Positions 8,017 through 14,206 of a stretch of 33,006 nucleotides of DNA are shown here, one piece after another (within the stretch, counting starts at the first letter, position 1; every line of letters begins with the position of its first letter). The notes under the pieces are model-generated. The model was not told the DNA's origin. It was given only the letters and a program-made list of their open reading frames with translations, and did not search any database. Position numbers and translations under genes: made by a program. The DNA comes from a virus: positions 1 to 33,006 of IMG/VR virus record IMGVR_UViG_3300006927_000034; one strand, given 5' to 3'.

Positions 8017-9516
8017 TCATATTGTCATCCAGTCAATCACTTTTCTTGCCATTGAGGGATTATTTTTCACCCCTGATAAATCTTTTATCCTACAGGGCCT
8101 AGAGCCCTCTAGTGCCACCCAAATTGAATCTAAAACATCATCATGCTTCCCTTTGGGATAAGACAAGAACTCTTTCTGAGCTGTAATATCCTCAGGACGA
8201 AAGTAAAACTCTCCTTTTGCTAACATCGGAACCAAACTAATTAACCTCTCAGATTTCCTTGTCCTAGGTTTAACGCCCTTCTCTATCCCTGGAATGTACA
8301 AATTTTCCTGCAACATTATGGAACGAACCGTAGCTCTTAACGCTTCTTGGTACGCAGTTGTTTCAATCTTCATCCGCTTGGGACGATATTTCTTATAAAT
8401 TTCGATAATTTTTGCCGGCTGTTCCGCAGGGTCAAGACGATGCCTGAATATATCAATAATGTACTTATTCCCGTCATGGTCAATGCCAATAGTTGAAATA
8501 ACAAAAAAGTCAGCACGGGAGCTAAGAGAACTAGCGGGGTCAACACCGCAATAAACTTCAACCGGGATAATCTTGTCTCCATCGCCTGTACTCCTTGTTA
8601 AACAGGGTTGCCCCTCTATTCTTTTAAAACTATAGTGATGTAATTTAATATACTCAGGCTTAAATGGTGCATTATCAGGAGCCTGGGCAATATTCATGTA
8701 TTCTTGGTAAAATCCATTTAGGTTCCCAACACTAGCGAATTCTTCCTTAATCTGAAGAATTCTCTTTCTGGGGAACCTTTCAGGCCAAATACTCTTCTCA
8801 TCTTCATCCCAGATAGAATACCACATAGTTTCCCAAGCAGAACTACCTTTTGCCCAATACAAGAAGCAATCTTCTGAGATTACTGTACCTATCATAATAA
8901 TACGACCACGGTCAGATAAGGATGGAATAACAGCCTCAGTCATCCATTTCCTATTCTTTGCCCTTGCTTCTGGTGTAATAGCATTCAACTCTGATTCAAA
9001 GTCATCTACTATAATCAGGTTAGGACGTGTATCACCCTCAATAAAACCACGAACCCTCTGACCAGTACCTACCGCTACTATCCTTGTTCCATTGGCGAGG
9101 ATAATATCATTATTCGTCCACCTCCGTGCTGTCCTAGCACCTAAATCCATAAAAACCTGTCTAAACCGGTCACTATGGTCTAGGTGGTACTTTATTCTGG
9201 ATAAGAAGTTTATACTCTGTGCCTGGGACTCTGATATGATAACGATAAACAAGTCCTCGTCACTCTTCTTGTAAGCAGTCCTATACAAAGGAAGTATCAG
9301 GCTACAAACAGTAGATTTAGCTGTCCCGCGAGGAGCAGCTATCAATATTCGTTTGTTCTTCTGATTCCTTAAACTGGCATAGATATTATGATGAAAAGGA
9401 GGAATCTCCCTCCTTAGAGCCTTGGGAAAGCAATATCGCCCGAATAGACCCATATTGTTCCTAAGTTTGTTAAGAACTTCCCAGCGGTCTTCGTAATCTA
9501 CCTTATTCTTTGACAT
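8017..9516 (-). CDS. terL: Terminase large subunit
   Basis: A 499-aa DNA-packaging motor protein. The ATPase domain has Walker A APRGTAKST at 61-69 and Walker B LIIVDDFE at 167-174, with the catalytic acid in the DDFE part. A motif III-like IMIGTVIS is at about 207-214. The C-terminal RNase H-like nuclease shows D326 in YCGVDPASS, E385 in KIETTAYQEA, and D459/D460/D463 in HDDVLDSIW. All key acids are present, so it should both translocate and cut concatemeric DNA. It overlaps the end of the putative small terminase gene by 14 bases. Confidence 0.95.
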   Translation of the reverse strand: MSKNKVDYEDRWEVLNKLRNNMGLFGRYCFPKALRREIPPFHHNIYASLRNQKNKRILIAAPRGTAKSTVCSLILPLYRTAYKKSDEDLFIVIISESQAQSINFLSRIKYHLDHSDRFRQVFMDLGARTARRWTNNDIILANGTRIVAVGTGQRVRGFIEGDTRPNLIIVDDFESELNAITPEARAKNRKWMTEAVIPSLSDRGRIIMIGTVISEDCFLYWAKGSSAWETMWYSIWDEDEKSIWPERFPRKRILQIKEEFASVGNLNGFYQEYMNIAQAPDNAPFKPEYIKLHHYSFKRIEGQPCLTRSTGDGDKIIPVEVYCGVDPASSLSSRADFFVISTIGIDHDGNKYIIDIFRHRLDPAEQPAKIIEIYKKYRPKRMKIETTAYQEALRATVRSIMLQENLYIPGIEKGVKPRTRKSERLISLVPMLAKGEFYFRPEDITAQKEFLSYPKGKHDDVLDSIWVALEGSRPCRIKDLSGVKNNPSMARKVIDWMTI

Positions 9517-10279
9517 CCTTGCTTTCTACCTGGGTAGCAACCAATTTCCTTTCTTCCTCAGTAACCTCGTCCAGCATTCTCTGGGTCTCTGTTGCCTCTA
9601 GTTGCGTTGTAGTAACAACCTTGTTCTTGTCCTTCATGCCATGTAAATCCTCTAGATTCTCAATAATACGATTTAGATTGCTTAAATCCTTTTTATCAAG
9701 AGCCATGGTTACTGCATCTGAAAGCAACTCCATAGTCCTATCAGGTCCCAACCCATGTTCATCAAGTAATTTCGCCACTTCTTCTCTAACCATCTTTCTA
9801 AACTCCCTATGTTTCATATTCCGCTTCCATCTGCGACGGTCCTTTGGTGTCACAGTACCAAAAGCCAAATCTATAGCTACATCCTCGTTAAATTCACCAT
9901 ACGCCCCTCTTGTGAACGCATACATCATAGCAAGGTTTTTCCACTTGGTTAAACCGGTCTTTACCTCCATAGCGTCTTTACCAGTAAAAGTATGAGGAGT
10001 ATACCTCCCCTCAGCATAAAACTTCCGTGTACCGTACTTTGTATCCCACATATGATATCCAAAAGGAAGTTTAAAGTAAACTGTCTTATATCCTTTGGGA
10101 TGTGTGTATTCCTGCCTTTTTAAGACAGGAGCACAGTATCCATCGTCTGAGAGAGCATAGTCACCTTCCCTACTCTCTTTCCATGGTTTATACGGGATAT
10201 CCTTCTCATCTGCTTCTTTCTGGGTATAGATATCATAGGTTTTCTCTCCAGACCTATGATTTATAGTTATTTGATACAC
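9503..10279 (-). CDS. Putative terminase small subunit
   Basis: A 258-aa protein lying just upstream of and overlapping the large terminase gene. The N-terminal ~100 residues are strand-rich and aromatic. The middle has a basic segment, PKDRRRWKRNMKHREFRKMV (about 143-162), followed by a helical LLDEHGLGPDRTMELLSDAV and KKDLSNLNRIIENLEDLHGM. The latter resembles C-terminal helices seen in small terminase subunits of this type of phage. It would recognise the packaging site and feed the genome to the large subunit. Position is the strongest argument; the N-terminal domain is unrecognised. Confidence 0.6.
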   Translation of the reverse strand: MYQITINHRSGEKTYDIYTQKEADEKDIPYKPWKESREGDYALSDDGYCAPVLKRQEYTHPKGYKTVYFKLPFGYHMWDTKYGTRKFYAEGRYTPHTFTGKDAMEVKTGLTKWKNLAMMYAFTRGAYGEFNEDVAIDLAFGTVTPKDRRRWKRNMKHREFRKMVREEVAKLLDEHGLGPDRTMELLSDAVTMALDKKDLSNLNRIIENLEDLHGMKDKNKVVTTTQLEATETQRMLDEVTEEERKLVATQVESKDVKE

Positions 10280-10689
10280 TACTTATCGTAAAGTTCGAAA
10301 TGCACCAAATCATCAAATTTATTGTCCTTTACTTCTGTATCCATATCCCAATCACCTCCCCAACGTATTCTCAAGTGCGGGACTTTGTCGCTAAGCTTCG
10401 TAGCCATGCCCATAACAAAACCAGCAAAGTAGTTAAACCTGTCACGGTCGCCCCAGTCGATAGGGTAAGGAGCCACATCCACGGCTTTTGAAGGATTAGC
10501 ATTATGCTTGCCATCAGGATAACGAAGCTTACTTCGTCCCGCGTCATACGCTTGATTTTGTTCTTCTTCACCTCTGTATCCTTGTATTACTGTGCAATCA
10601 AAATGTTTTACAACCTCTTTAAATAACTTCTGAAGCCTGACATCGCAGGTTGCCAACCTTTTCTTAGAGCGTTTACCAAATCGGGGCAT
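10279..10689 (-). CDS. M15-type peptidoglycan peptidase (endolysin)
   Basis: A 136-aa protein with the layout of small L-alanyl-D-glutamate / VanY-like M15 endopeptidases. There is an N-terminal helix, VIQGYRGEEEQNQAYDAGRS (34-53), then zinc ligands H62 (GKHNANPSKAVDVAP, with D71) and H130 in the final LVHFELYDK, with RIRWGGDWDMD between them. All expected ligands are present, and the length fits phage endolysins of this class. There is no signal peptide, so it needs a holin, which is not visible here, or it acts in the virion. It is unusual in sitting upstream of the terminase genes near the start of the late operon. Confidence 0.85.
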   Translation of the reverse strand: MPRFGKRSKKRLATCDVRLQKLFKEVVKHFDCTVIQGYRGEEEQNQAYDAGRSKLRYPDGKHNANPSKAVDVAPYPIDWGDRDRFNYFAGFVMGMATKLSDKVPHLRIRWGGDWDMDTEVKDNKFDDLVHFELYDK

Positions 10690-10813
10690 GTTTCTTCCTC
10701 TCCATACGTGCTTTTTTACGTTTTATCTGAGCTGGAGTTCGTCCATACTTACTCAGATATGCATCTTTCTCTCTTCTTTCATCTTTTCTACGCTTTGCTG
10801 CCTTATTCGGCAT
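10673..10813 (-). CDS. 46-aa highly basic protein
   Basis: A short frame beginning MPNKAAKRRKDERREKDAYL and ending ERKKHAPIW. It starts inside the end of the 69-aa gene (GGGGA seven bases or less upstream) and ends 17 bases inside the peptidase gene, so translation is probably coupled. More than a third of its residues are Lys or Arg. Tiny Arg/Lys-rich proteins with an MPNK-type start and a YGRTPAQ-like motif are common in phage late operons. The function is unknown; nucleic-acid binding is plausible. Confidence 0.6.
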   Translation of the reverse strand: MPNKAAKRRKDERREKDAYLSKYGRTPAQIKRKKARMERKKHAPIW

Positions 10814-11012
10814 CAGAATCCCCATATTTCAGAGATTTATACCAATTTGTTACATTATCATACAAAATTTGCCGCCTCTTCTTAGAATCAAAGCCCTGTA
10901 TCTTCCCCATATCATCAAAAAGTAGCTGATAATTCAAGGTTGTACCCTTATTACTTACACTTACAGCACTTTTTATGTACTTACTGTAGTGAGAAGTCTC
11001 TGTGGGGCTCAC
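10803..11012 (-). CDS. First gene of the late operon, unknown
   Basis: A 69-aa protein with a GTG start at 11012; AAGGA lies about nine bases upstream in the intergenic leader. It is hydrophilic (TSHYSKYIKS, DDMGKIQGFDSKKRRQILYD). No family is recognised. It is the promoter-proximal gene of the minus-strand late operon and overlaps the 46-aa basic gene. Confidence 0.5.
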   Translation of the reverse strand: MSPTETSHYSKYIKSAVSVSNKGTTLNYQLLFDDMGKIQGFDSKKRRQILYDNVTNWYKSLKYGDSDAE

Positions 11013-11062
11013 CTGTTGTCCTTATATATATTAACTATCTACACCTATAAAAACTAGAGAGA

Positions 11063-11090
11063 ATTTTAGACATTTTTTGCAAATAATCAA
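11063..11090 (-). promoter_or_regulatory. Candidate promoter for the late operon
   Basis: On the minus strand, TTGATT (11090-11085) and TAAAAT (11068-11063) are separated by 16 bases in a very AT-rich stretch about 50 bases upstream of the first minus-strand start codon. This is compatible with a sigma70-type promoter. AT-rich DNA gives chance matches, and if the phage has its own polymerase a different consensus could matter. Confidence 0.35.
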
Positions 11091-11363
11091 CAAAATAATA
11101 AAAATTCTTAACCTCAACAAAAATAACCACTTAGCAGGAATCCTACAAATCCTGCTTGAGATGGAAAACGTTGCGAAAGGTAATCCAAAAAATTACTGTA
11201 GAATGGGAGTACGAGATATACATCGTGCGGTACCCCCGCGAAATTCACCGTTGGGGTTACCAACATCGTTGAATTCCGCGTTGGCACTATCGCACGCCTG
11301 CCCCTGTTCATTGCTGTGCAGAATGGCTGTGCAGCAGCATATGACCTGCAGTCATACTACCAG

Positions 11364-11380
11364 ATGAAAGGAGCTTTCAT
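11364..11380 (+). promoter_or_regulatory. Hairpin sequestering the ribosome binding site
   Basis: ATGAAAG (11364-11370) and CTTTCAT (11374-11380) form a perfect seven-pair stem with a GAG loop. The Shine-Dalgarno AAAGGAG (11367-11373) lies in the 5' arm and loop, and the ATG start follows immediately at 11381. Folding would therefore hide the ribosome binding site, so translation could be switched by a protein, a competing pair or temperature. Confidence 0.55.
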
Positions 11381-11719
11381 ATGGCAGCAGCGAAACATAT
11401 TGGACAGGTGTCCAACACGTATCGCGGTGCTACTAACAAGCGCACGGGTGAGTTCATCCACGAGCTCGACAAGGACGAGCGGTGGATACCCACGAACAAC
11501 GTTCGTGTAACTCTCCCTGTCAATGACGTCGCAAAGACTACCGTCTCTGCGTCTGTCATGACGTCGCTTGCTAAGCAGCACAGCCTGAACATCGTGACTG
11601 GTGCCGATTATCAGTTGAGCAAGGTCGTTGACCTTGACGCAACGGATGACCGTCCCGCAGTGCAATGGTGCTTTTACAAGCCCATCGCCGAGCACGATGT
11701 CAGCGCGTTCGTGACTTAG
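11381..11719 (+). CDS. 112-aa orphan protein, foreign-looking codon use
   Basis: The start is supported by AAAGGAG seven bases upstream. The product is soluble, with no signal or membrane segment and strand-like segments (NNVRVTLPVND, PAVQWCFYKPIAEHDVSAFV). I do not recognise it. Codon third positions are strongly G/C (AAG, AAC, GAG, GAC, ATC and CGC/CGT, with no AGA), unlike the AGA/AAA-rich genes to the right. This supports real coding and suggests recent acquisition or adaptation for high expression. The message is unusually rich in short perfect stems, for example TTGGAC/GTCCAA around 11400-11415, CACGAAC/GTTCGTG at 11491-11507 and AAGGTC/GACCTT at 11621-11635. It stands alone between the two main transcription units. 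Confidence 0.7.
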   Translation: MAAAKHIGQVSNTYRGATNKRTGEFIHELDKDERWIPTNNVRVTLPVNDVAKTTVSASVMTSLAKQHSLNIVTGADYQLSKVVDLDATDDRPAVQWCFYKPIAEHDVSAFVT

Positions 11720-11746
11720 TACGTTTCGTACACGTGACGAACGGCA

Positions 11747-11822
11747 AACAACGCTTGGCATTGTACCAAGCAAGCTACATAGGTGCACGCAACGTGCGGC
11801 TATGTAGTCAAGTGTTGTTTTT
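11747..11822 (+). terminator. Complex terminator-like structure after the 112-aa gene
   Basis: An 11-base arm, AACAACGCTTG (11747-11757), pairs with CAAGTGTTGTT (11809-11819, one G-U pair) and runs into TTTTT at 11818-11822. Inside it is a perfect branched hairpin: CTACATAG/CTATGTAG (11775-11782 with 11800-11807) enclosing GCACG/CGTGC (11785-11789 with 11793-11797). The alternative stem GCTTGG/CCAAGC (11753-11758 with 11766-11771) would compete with the outer arm, so it could act as an attenuator. Just upstream, CGTTCGT/ACGAACG (11706-11712 with 11737-11743) enclosing GTACG/CGTAC spans the TAG stop. Confidence 0.5.
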
Positions 11823-12556
11823 GCTTACGCATAGTAATAGGACTGAAAAATTTGAGGGGGGGGAGCGTACGAAATACGTCAACTACGATATATTTTATAC
11901 CTATAGACGTATAGGAATGGGATGTAAGTAAACATGTAGTTCATATGGTGGAGAGATACTCATATGCCCCCCTACGTGAATTGATTAACATCAACATCAG
12001 GGATGGCACTCGGGTGATAGCGTAGTGTACCAAATAGTAAGCGAGCTTTACTACCAAACTGAATGTTGGAACGGAATCATCAGGAACAGGGAGTGATGGC
12101 TGTGACCGCGAGTCGCTTGTCGTTGCTCTCTGACTGATGATTATTTGGATAGAATGTTTTAAGGTGTAATCATATTATACCACCGTTGGTCATCGACTAA
12201 TATTAGAGACCTGCATAGGCGGTGGGATTGATTGCACCTAGATATGATGGATGGCCAGTAATGGTTGGTTATGTATTAAATATCCATGCACATGCCAGAG
12301 TGTGTAGAACGACATAGAAGTATCTATGTGGAGCAAGACTATGCGACAAGACATAAAAGTAGTCAAATAGCTATGTTGGGCAAGTAGTGAAGTTATCTGG
12401 AACCAAGGAGGCCCTGAAATACAAACCACGATTGGGCAGGCGTGGAATATTATTACCTGCCCAAAGATTTTGAAGTAAGGCTTACGTAAGGGTGAGGTAA
12501 GGGTTACATGAGCAAATTCCGTGCCATGCGGAATTCGGGATTCGGTATTTGGGTAG
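11823..12556 (+). ncRNA. Candidate large structured noncoding RNA
   Basis: No credible gene is present in this stretch of about 0.7 kb, but complementary arms follow one another. AGGGGGG/CCCCCCT (11855-11861 with 11967-11973) encloses CCTATA/TATAGG (11900-11915) and CATATG/CATATG (11942-11966). Then come TAGTAAG/TTTACTA (12035-12053), and AATCATCAG/CTGATGATT (12075-12083 with 12134-12142) stacked on CAGGGAG/CTCTCTG. GGTGTAATCA/TGATTGCACC (12163-12172 with 12229-12238) encloses CCACCG/CGGTGG and GGTC/GACC. ATGGAT/ATCCAT (12247-12287) encloses GGCCA-GTAA-TGGTT with a GNRA loop, followed by ACATAGA/TCTATGT (12312-12329). Size and complexity recall phage ornate RNAs such as GOLLD or ROOL, but no class is assigned. 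The strand is inferred from G-U pairs, the GNRA loop and the downstream T-run. Confidence 0.6.
12426..12464 (+). other. H-type pseudoknot candidate in the RNA 3' part
   Basis: CCACG (12426-12430) can pair with CGTGG (12441-12445), and TTGGGCAGG (12432-12440) with CCTGCCCAA (12456-12464). The arms interleave as 1-2-1'-2', the H-type pseudoknot order, with a one-base first loop and a ten-base AU-rich third loop. The nine-pair stem may have to open one or two A-U pairs for geometry. If a pseudoknot does not form, the two stems are mutually exclusive and could act as a switch. Confidence 0.5.
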
Positions 12557-12565
12557 TTTTTTTTT
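12515..12565 (+). terminator. Hairpin and T-run before the early operon
   Basis: A perfect stem, AATTCCG (12515-12521) with CGGAATT (12529-12535), is followed after 21 bases by nine T residues (12557-12565). The spacing is too long for a standard intrinsic terminator using this stem, so it may be only the 3' boundary of the structured RNA. The T-run ends 27 bases before the first early-gene start. Confidence 0.3.
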
Positions 12566-12592
12566 GTAAAATGACAGTAAAAGGAGTCAGTA

Positions 12593-13204
12593 ATGACAGC
12601 AAATAGTTTTTATATCAAATGTCCGTATAAGTATAAATATGAGCTGGTTGATTGGTATCGCCAGTATTTTGATGTTTCTAAGTATGAGGCATCAAAGCTT
12701 TCTAAAGCAGCATTATATGCAATTTGGTATAGGCGCAGAGAACTGGACATCTTAGAGAAGTTATTGTCTAGTATTGAGGCATTTGGTGGGCAGTGTGGTT
12801 ATGATAAAATTGATAATGTATCCGAGAACAGGGACAAAGAGGGTAATCTTATCTGGTGGTGTTCGGAATGGGATTATGTGCAGAATATGTACAAAGCTGT
12901 TTACAATGAGCATGAAGTCATGCTTGATAATAACCTTTTGACCAGGCTATGTGAGAAGTATAACGTAATAAATAAAAAAGGAGAGTTCAATATGGGAGTA
13001 TCTAAACATCATAGGGATGGACAGTCTGCCAGTGAGTGGAAGAAGGCGTCTAACCGAAGGAGATATAATGCGAAAAAGGATAATGAAACAGAATCCGGTA
13101 GTAAAAGAGAACCTGTCATTGCTCAGGCTCCCAGGCAACATGACATTAAAAGAGCAGGACAGACGTGGTGGCAGCGTGTCAAAAGAAGGCTGTCACCTAA
13201 ATGA
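12593..13204 (+). CDS. Early-region protein, unknown; possible internal start
   Basis: A 203-aa protein with AAAAGGAG six bases upstream of ATG, the first gene of the plus-strand operon. The N-terminal part (FYIKCPYKYKYELVDWYRQY, then LSKAALYAIWYRRRELD) is helical and basic-aromatic. The C-terminal part (about 134-203) is strongly basic and polar. An ATG at 12992 (residue 134) has its own AAAAAAGGAG eight bases upstream, so a separate 70-aa basic product may also be made, or two ancestral genes have fused. The function is unknown. The last 137 bases are shared with the next gene in another frame. Confidence 0.6.
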   Translation: MTANSFYIKCPYKYKYELVDWYRQYFDVSKYEASKLSKAALYAIWYRRRELDILEKLLSSIEAFGGQCGYDKIDNVSENRDKEGNLIWWCSEWDYVQNMYKAVYNEHEVMLDNNLLTRLCEKYNVINKKGEFNMGVSKHHRDGQSASEWKKASNRRRYNAKKDNETESGSKREPVIAQAPRQHDIKRAGQTWWQRVKRRLSPK

Positions 13205-13316
13205 GGAGAATGTTAAGCAGAATATGCTTGACTATGTCGTGAATAACACCGAAATTCTTAGTGCTGCAGTAACTGACATAGTTTGCAGCCATGAAATAGG
13301 TGACACGACATTTTAA
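13068..13316 (+). CDS. 82-aa overlapping early gene, unknown
   Basis: The start at 13068 is chosen over an earlier in-frame ATG (13017) because AAGGAG lies five bases upstream, one of the best ribosome binding sites in the window. The first 45 codons are read in a different frame from the end of the 203-aa gene. The product has a basic N-terminus (MRKRIMKQNPVVKENLSLL) and an acidic, helical C-terminus (NVKQNMLDYVVNNTEILSAA). No family is recognised. It is followed by two hairpins, the second a strong terminator. Confidence 0.5.
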   Translation: MRKRIMKQNPVVKENLSLLRLPGNMTLKEQDRRGGSVSKEGCHLNEENVKQNMLDYVVNNTEILSAAVTDIVCSHEIGDTTF

Positions 13317-13364
13317 GACCTCGCGGGAATACCAGCAAATGATGGCTGTTTCGTATGAGGTTTT
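13315..13364 (+). promoter_or_regulatory. Stem-loop before the terminator
   Basis: AAGACCTC (13315-13322) pairs with GAGGTTTT (13357-13364, one G-U), enclosing a small CAGC/GCTG stem. It starts at the stop codon of the 82-aa gene and abuts the strong terminator. It could be a 3' stability structure or part of a read-through switch. Confidence 0.4.
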
Positions 13365-13366
13365 AG

Positions 13367-13390
13367 CAGGGGGCTAAGGCCCCCTGTTTT
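13367..13390 (+). terminator. Strong intrinsic terminator
   Basis: CAGGGGGC (13367-13374) and GCCCCCTG (13379-13386) form a perfect eight-pair GC stem with a TAAG loop, followed directly by TTTT. It would end transcripts of the two first early genes or of the structured RNA region. The following genes then need a new promoter or antitermination. Confidence 0.85.
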
Positions 13391-13397
13391 ATGTTAA

Positions 13398-13458
13398 GGC
13401 GGTATGTCCAGCTCCTCCTGTCAGATACCTCGGAAGCTACCCAAATGGATATACCGCC
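13398..13458 (+). promoter_or_regulatory. Structured leader with GGCGGTAT/ATACCGCC arms
   Basis: GGCGGTAT (13398-13405) pairs perfectly with ATACCGCC (13451-13458) and encloses a smaller AGCT-based stem. It lies in the untranslated leader 23 bases before the start of the 57-aa gene. Its 5' side (TAAGGCGGTA, then AGCTCC five bases on) is nearly repeated at the start of the terminator at 24325-24375. A regulatory role is inferred. Confidence 0.5.
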
Positions 13459-13481
13459 AATTACTTATAAGGAGAAGAACA

Positions 13482-13655
13482 ATGGAGTATTTACTTGCGA
13501 TGATTCCCACATTCCTGTTAGGATTTATATGGGGATTCATTCTGTGTTCAGTGAATAGTACGTATCAAAAGAGAAAGTTACAAAAACAAGATTATGATGT
13601 GGACGTAGATGAAAATGGTCCATTTATCATAAGCAAAGAAAGGAGTATGATATGA
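13482..13655 (+). CDS. 57-aa single-pass membrane protein
   Basis: The ATG at 13482 is preferred over an upstream in-frame ATG because AAGGAG sits nine bases upstream and the earlier start would lie inside the structured leader. Residues 4-24 (LLAMIPTFLLGFIWGFILCS) form one transmembrane helix. They are followed by a basic cluster (YQKRKLQKQ) that places the C-terminus in the cytoplasm, and an acidic tail. It could be a small early membrane effector or an atypical spanin- or holin-like protein; nothing specific supports lysis. It ends in an ATGA overlap with the next gene. Confidence 0.65.
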   Translation: MEYLLAMIPTFLLGFIWGFILCSVNSTYQKRKLQKQDYDVDVDENGPFIISKERSMI

Positions 13656-13990
13656 AGGATGATGGATTTGAATTAAAAGTGACAAGTAGTACAGACCGTG
13701 CTACAGTAGAGCCTGCATTAAATGATGATGATAAGCTGGTAAAAGAAATCGCTGAGGCTGATAGAGTGGGTGATTTTGAACATTCTGGCGATAAAGTATG
13801 GGATACTTTGACAGAGACAACAAGTATGATGGCTCAACTTGCTGAAATCATGGATAAATGCCATATTGATATTATCACTCTGGCAAATAAAATGGATAAA
13901 GTTGAAGGTGGGTTAGAACAGCTCCGGTTCAGGATTAAAAGACTTGAAAATGCTACTATTGGAGATGTGACAAATGACATCATTAACTAA
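13652..13990 (+). CDS. Acidic coiled-coil protein, unknown
   Basis: A 112-aa protein with AAAGGAG before the ATG and an ATGA overlap with the upstream gene. The first ~50 residues are acidic and polar; residues of about 52-100 form a coiled coil (MMAQLAEIMDKCHIDIITLA, then NKMDKVEGGLEQLRFRIKRL). No enzyme motif is seen. An oligomeric adaptor or regulatory role is possible, perhaps with the membrane protein encoded just before it. It overlaps the next gene by 17 bases. Confidence 0.6.
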   Translation: MKDDGFELKVTSSTDRATVEPALNDDDKLVKEIAEADRVGDFEHSGDKVWDTLTETTSMMAQLAEIMDKCHIDIITLANKMDKVEGGLEQLRFRIKRLENATIGDVTNDIIN

Positions 13991-14204
13991 GGAGAGGCTA
14001 ACATATTATCGTATGTATGCTTTGAATCGTAAGAATTGGAAGTATCCTTATGAATCTGTCGAATGTCCTGAGTACCTAAAAGATAAACAAGAGCTTATGG
14101 ACAAACATCAGAATGGATGGTGGTGGTATTCAGGTGTTGATTATCATAGAATACCTAAAGAACATCGTCATCTAAAAGATTCTGCGCCAAATAAAGGAGG
14201 CTAG
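13974..14204 (+). CDS. Small aromatic-rich protein, unknown
   Basis: A 76-aa protein overlapping its upstream neighbour by 17 bases; GGAG lies about nine bases before the ATG. It is rich in Tyr, Trp, His and Lys (YYRMYALNRKNWKYPYESVE, NGWWWYSGVDYHRIPKEHRH). No family is recognised. It belongs to the run of small early genes that commonly encode host-takeover factors. Confidence 0.5.
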   Translation: MTSLTKERLTYYRMYALNRKNWKYPYESVECPEYLKDKQELMDKHQNGWWWYSGVDYHRIPKEHRHLKDSAPNKGG

Positions 14205-14206
14205 GT

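Larger units (their letters stand above)
11013..11380. other. Divergent intergenic region with hairpins
   Basis: No gene is supported here. The left part (11013-11130) is AT-rich and probably holds promoters. To the right the base composition changes near 11160. Visible structures are AGCAGGA/TCCTGCT (11133-11139 with 11150-11156), a 10-base arm pair with one mismatch (11237-11246 with 11271-11280) enclosing TTGG/CCAA, a direct repeat GCTGTGCAG at 11313-11321 and 11326-11334, and TATGAC/GTCATA (11340-11345 with 11351-11356). The last ones would lie in the 5' leader of the 112-aa gene. Confidence 0.6.

Noticed and set aside
11357-11788. A 143-codon open frame on the minus strand antisense to the 112-aa gene
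   Set aside because: It has no ribosome binding site, odd composition, and codon positions that mirror the plus-strand gene. The plus-strand frame has AAAGGAG and a strong G/C-third-position pattern, so this is a shadow.
11160-11820. Remnant of a levivirus-like RNA phage or viroid-like RNA, suggested by the dense local hairpins and a small coat-sized protein
   Set aside because: The protein does not show a coat-protein pattern I can recognise, there is no replicase or maturation gene, and the region is flanked smoothly by DNA-phage genes.
12163-12238. tRNA-like structure
   Set aside because: The closing stem resembles an acceptor arm, but there is no T-loop consensus, no anticodon arm of five pairs and no CCA at the end. 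It fits a structured RNA segment better.
11237-12565. CRISPR array or tandem repeat array
   Set aside because: The region has many inverted but no regularly spaced direct repeats; the only direct repeat is one pair of GCTGTGCAG at 11313 and 11326.
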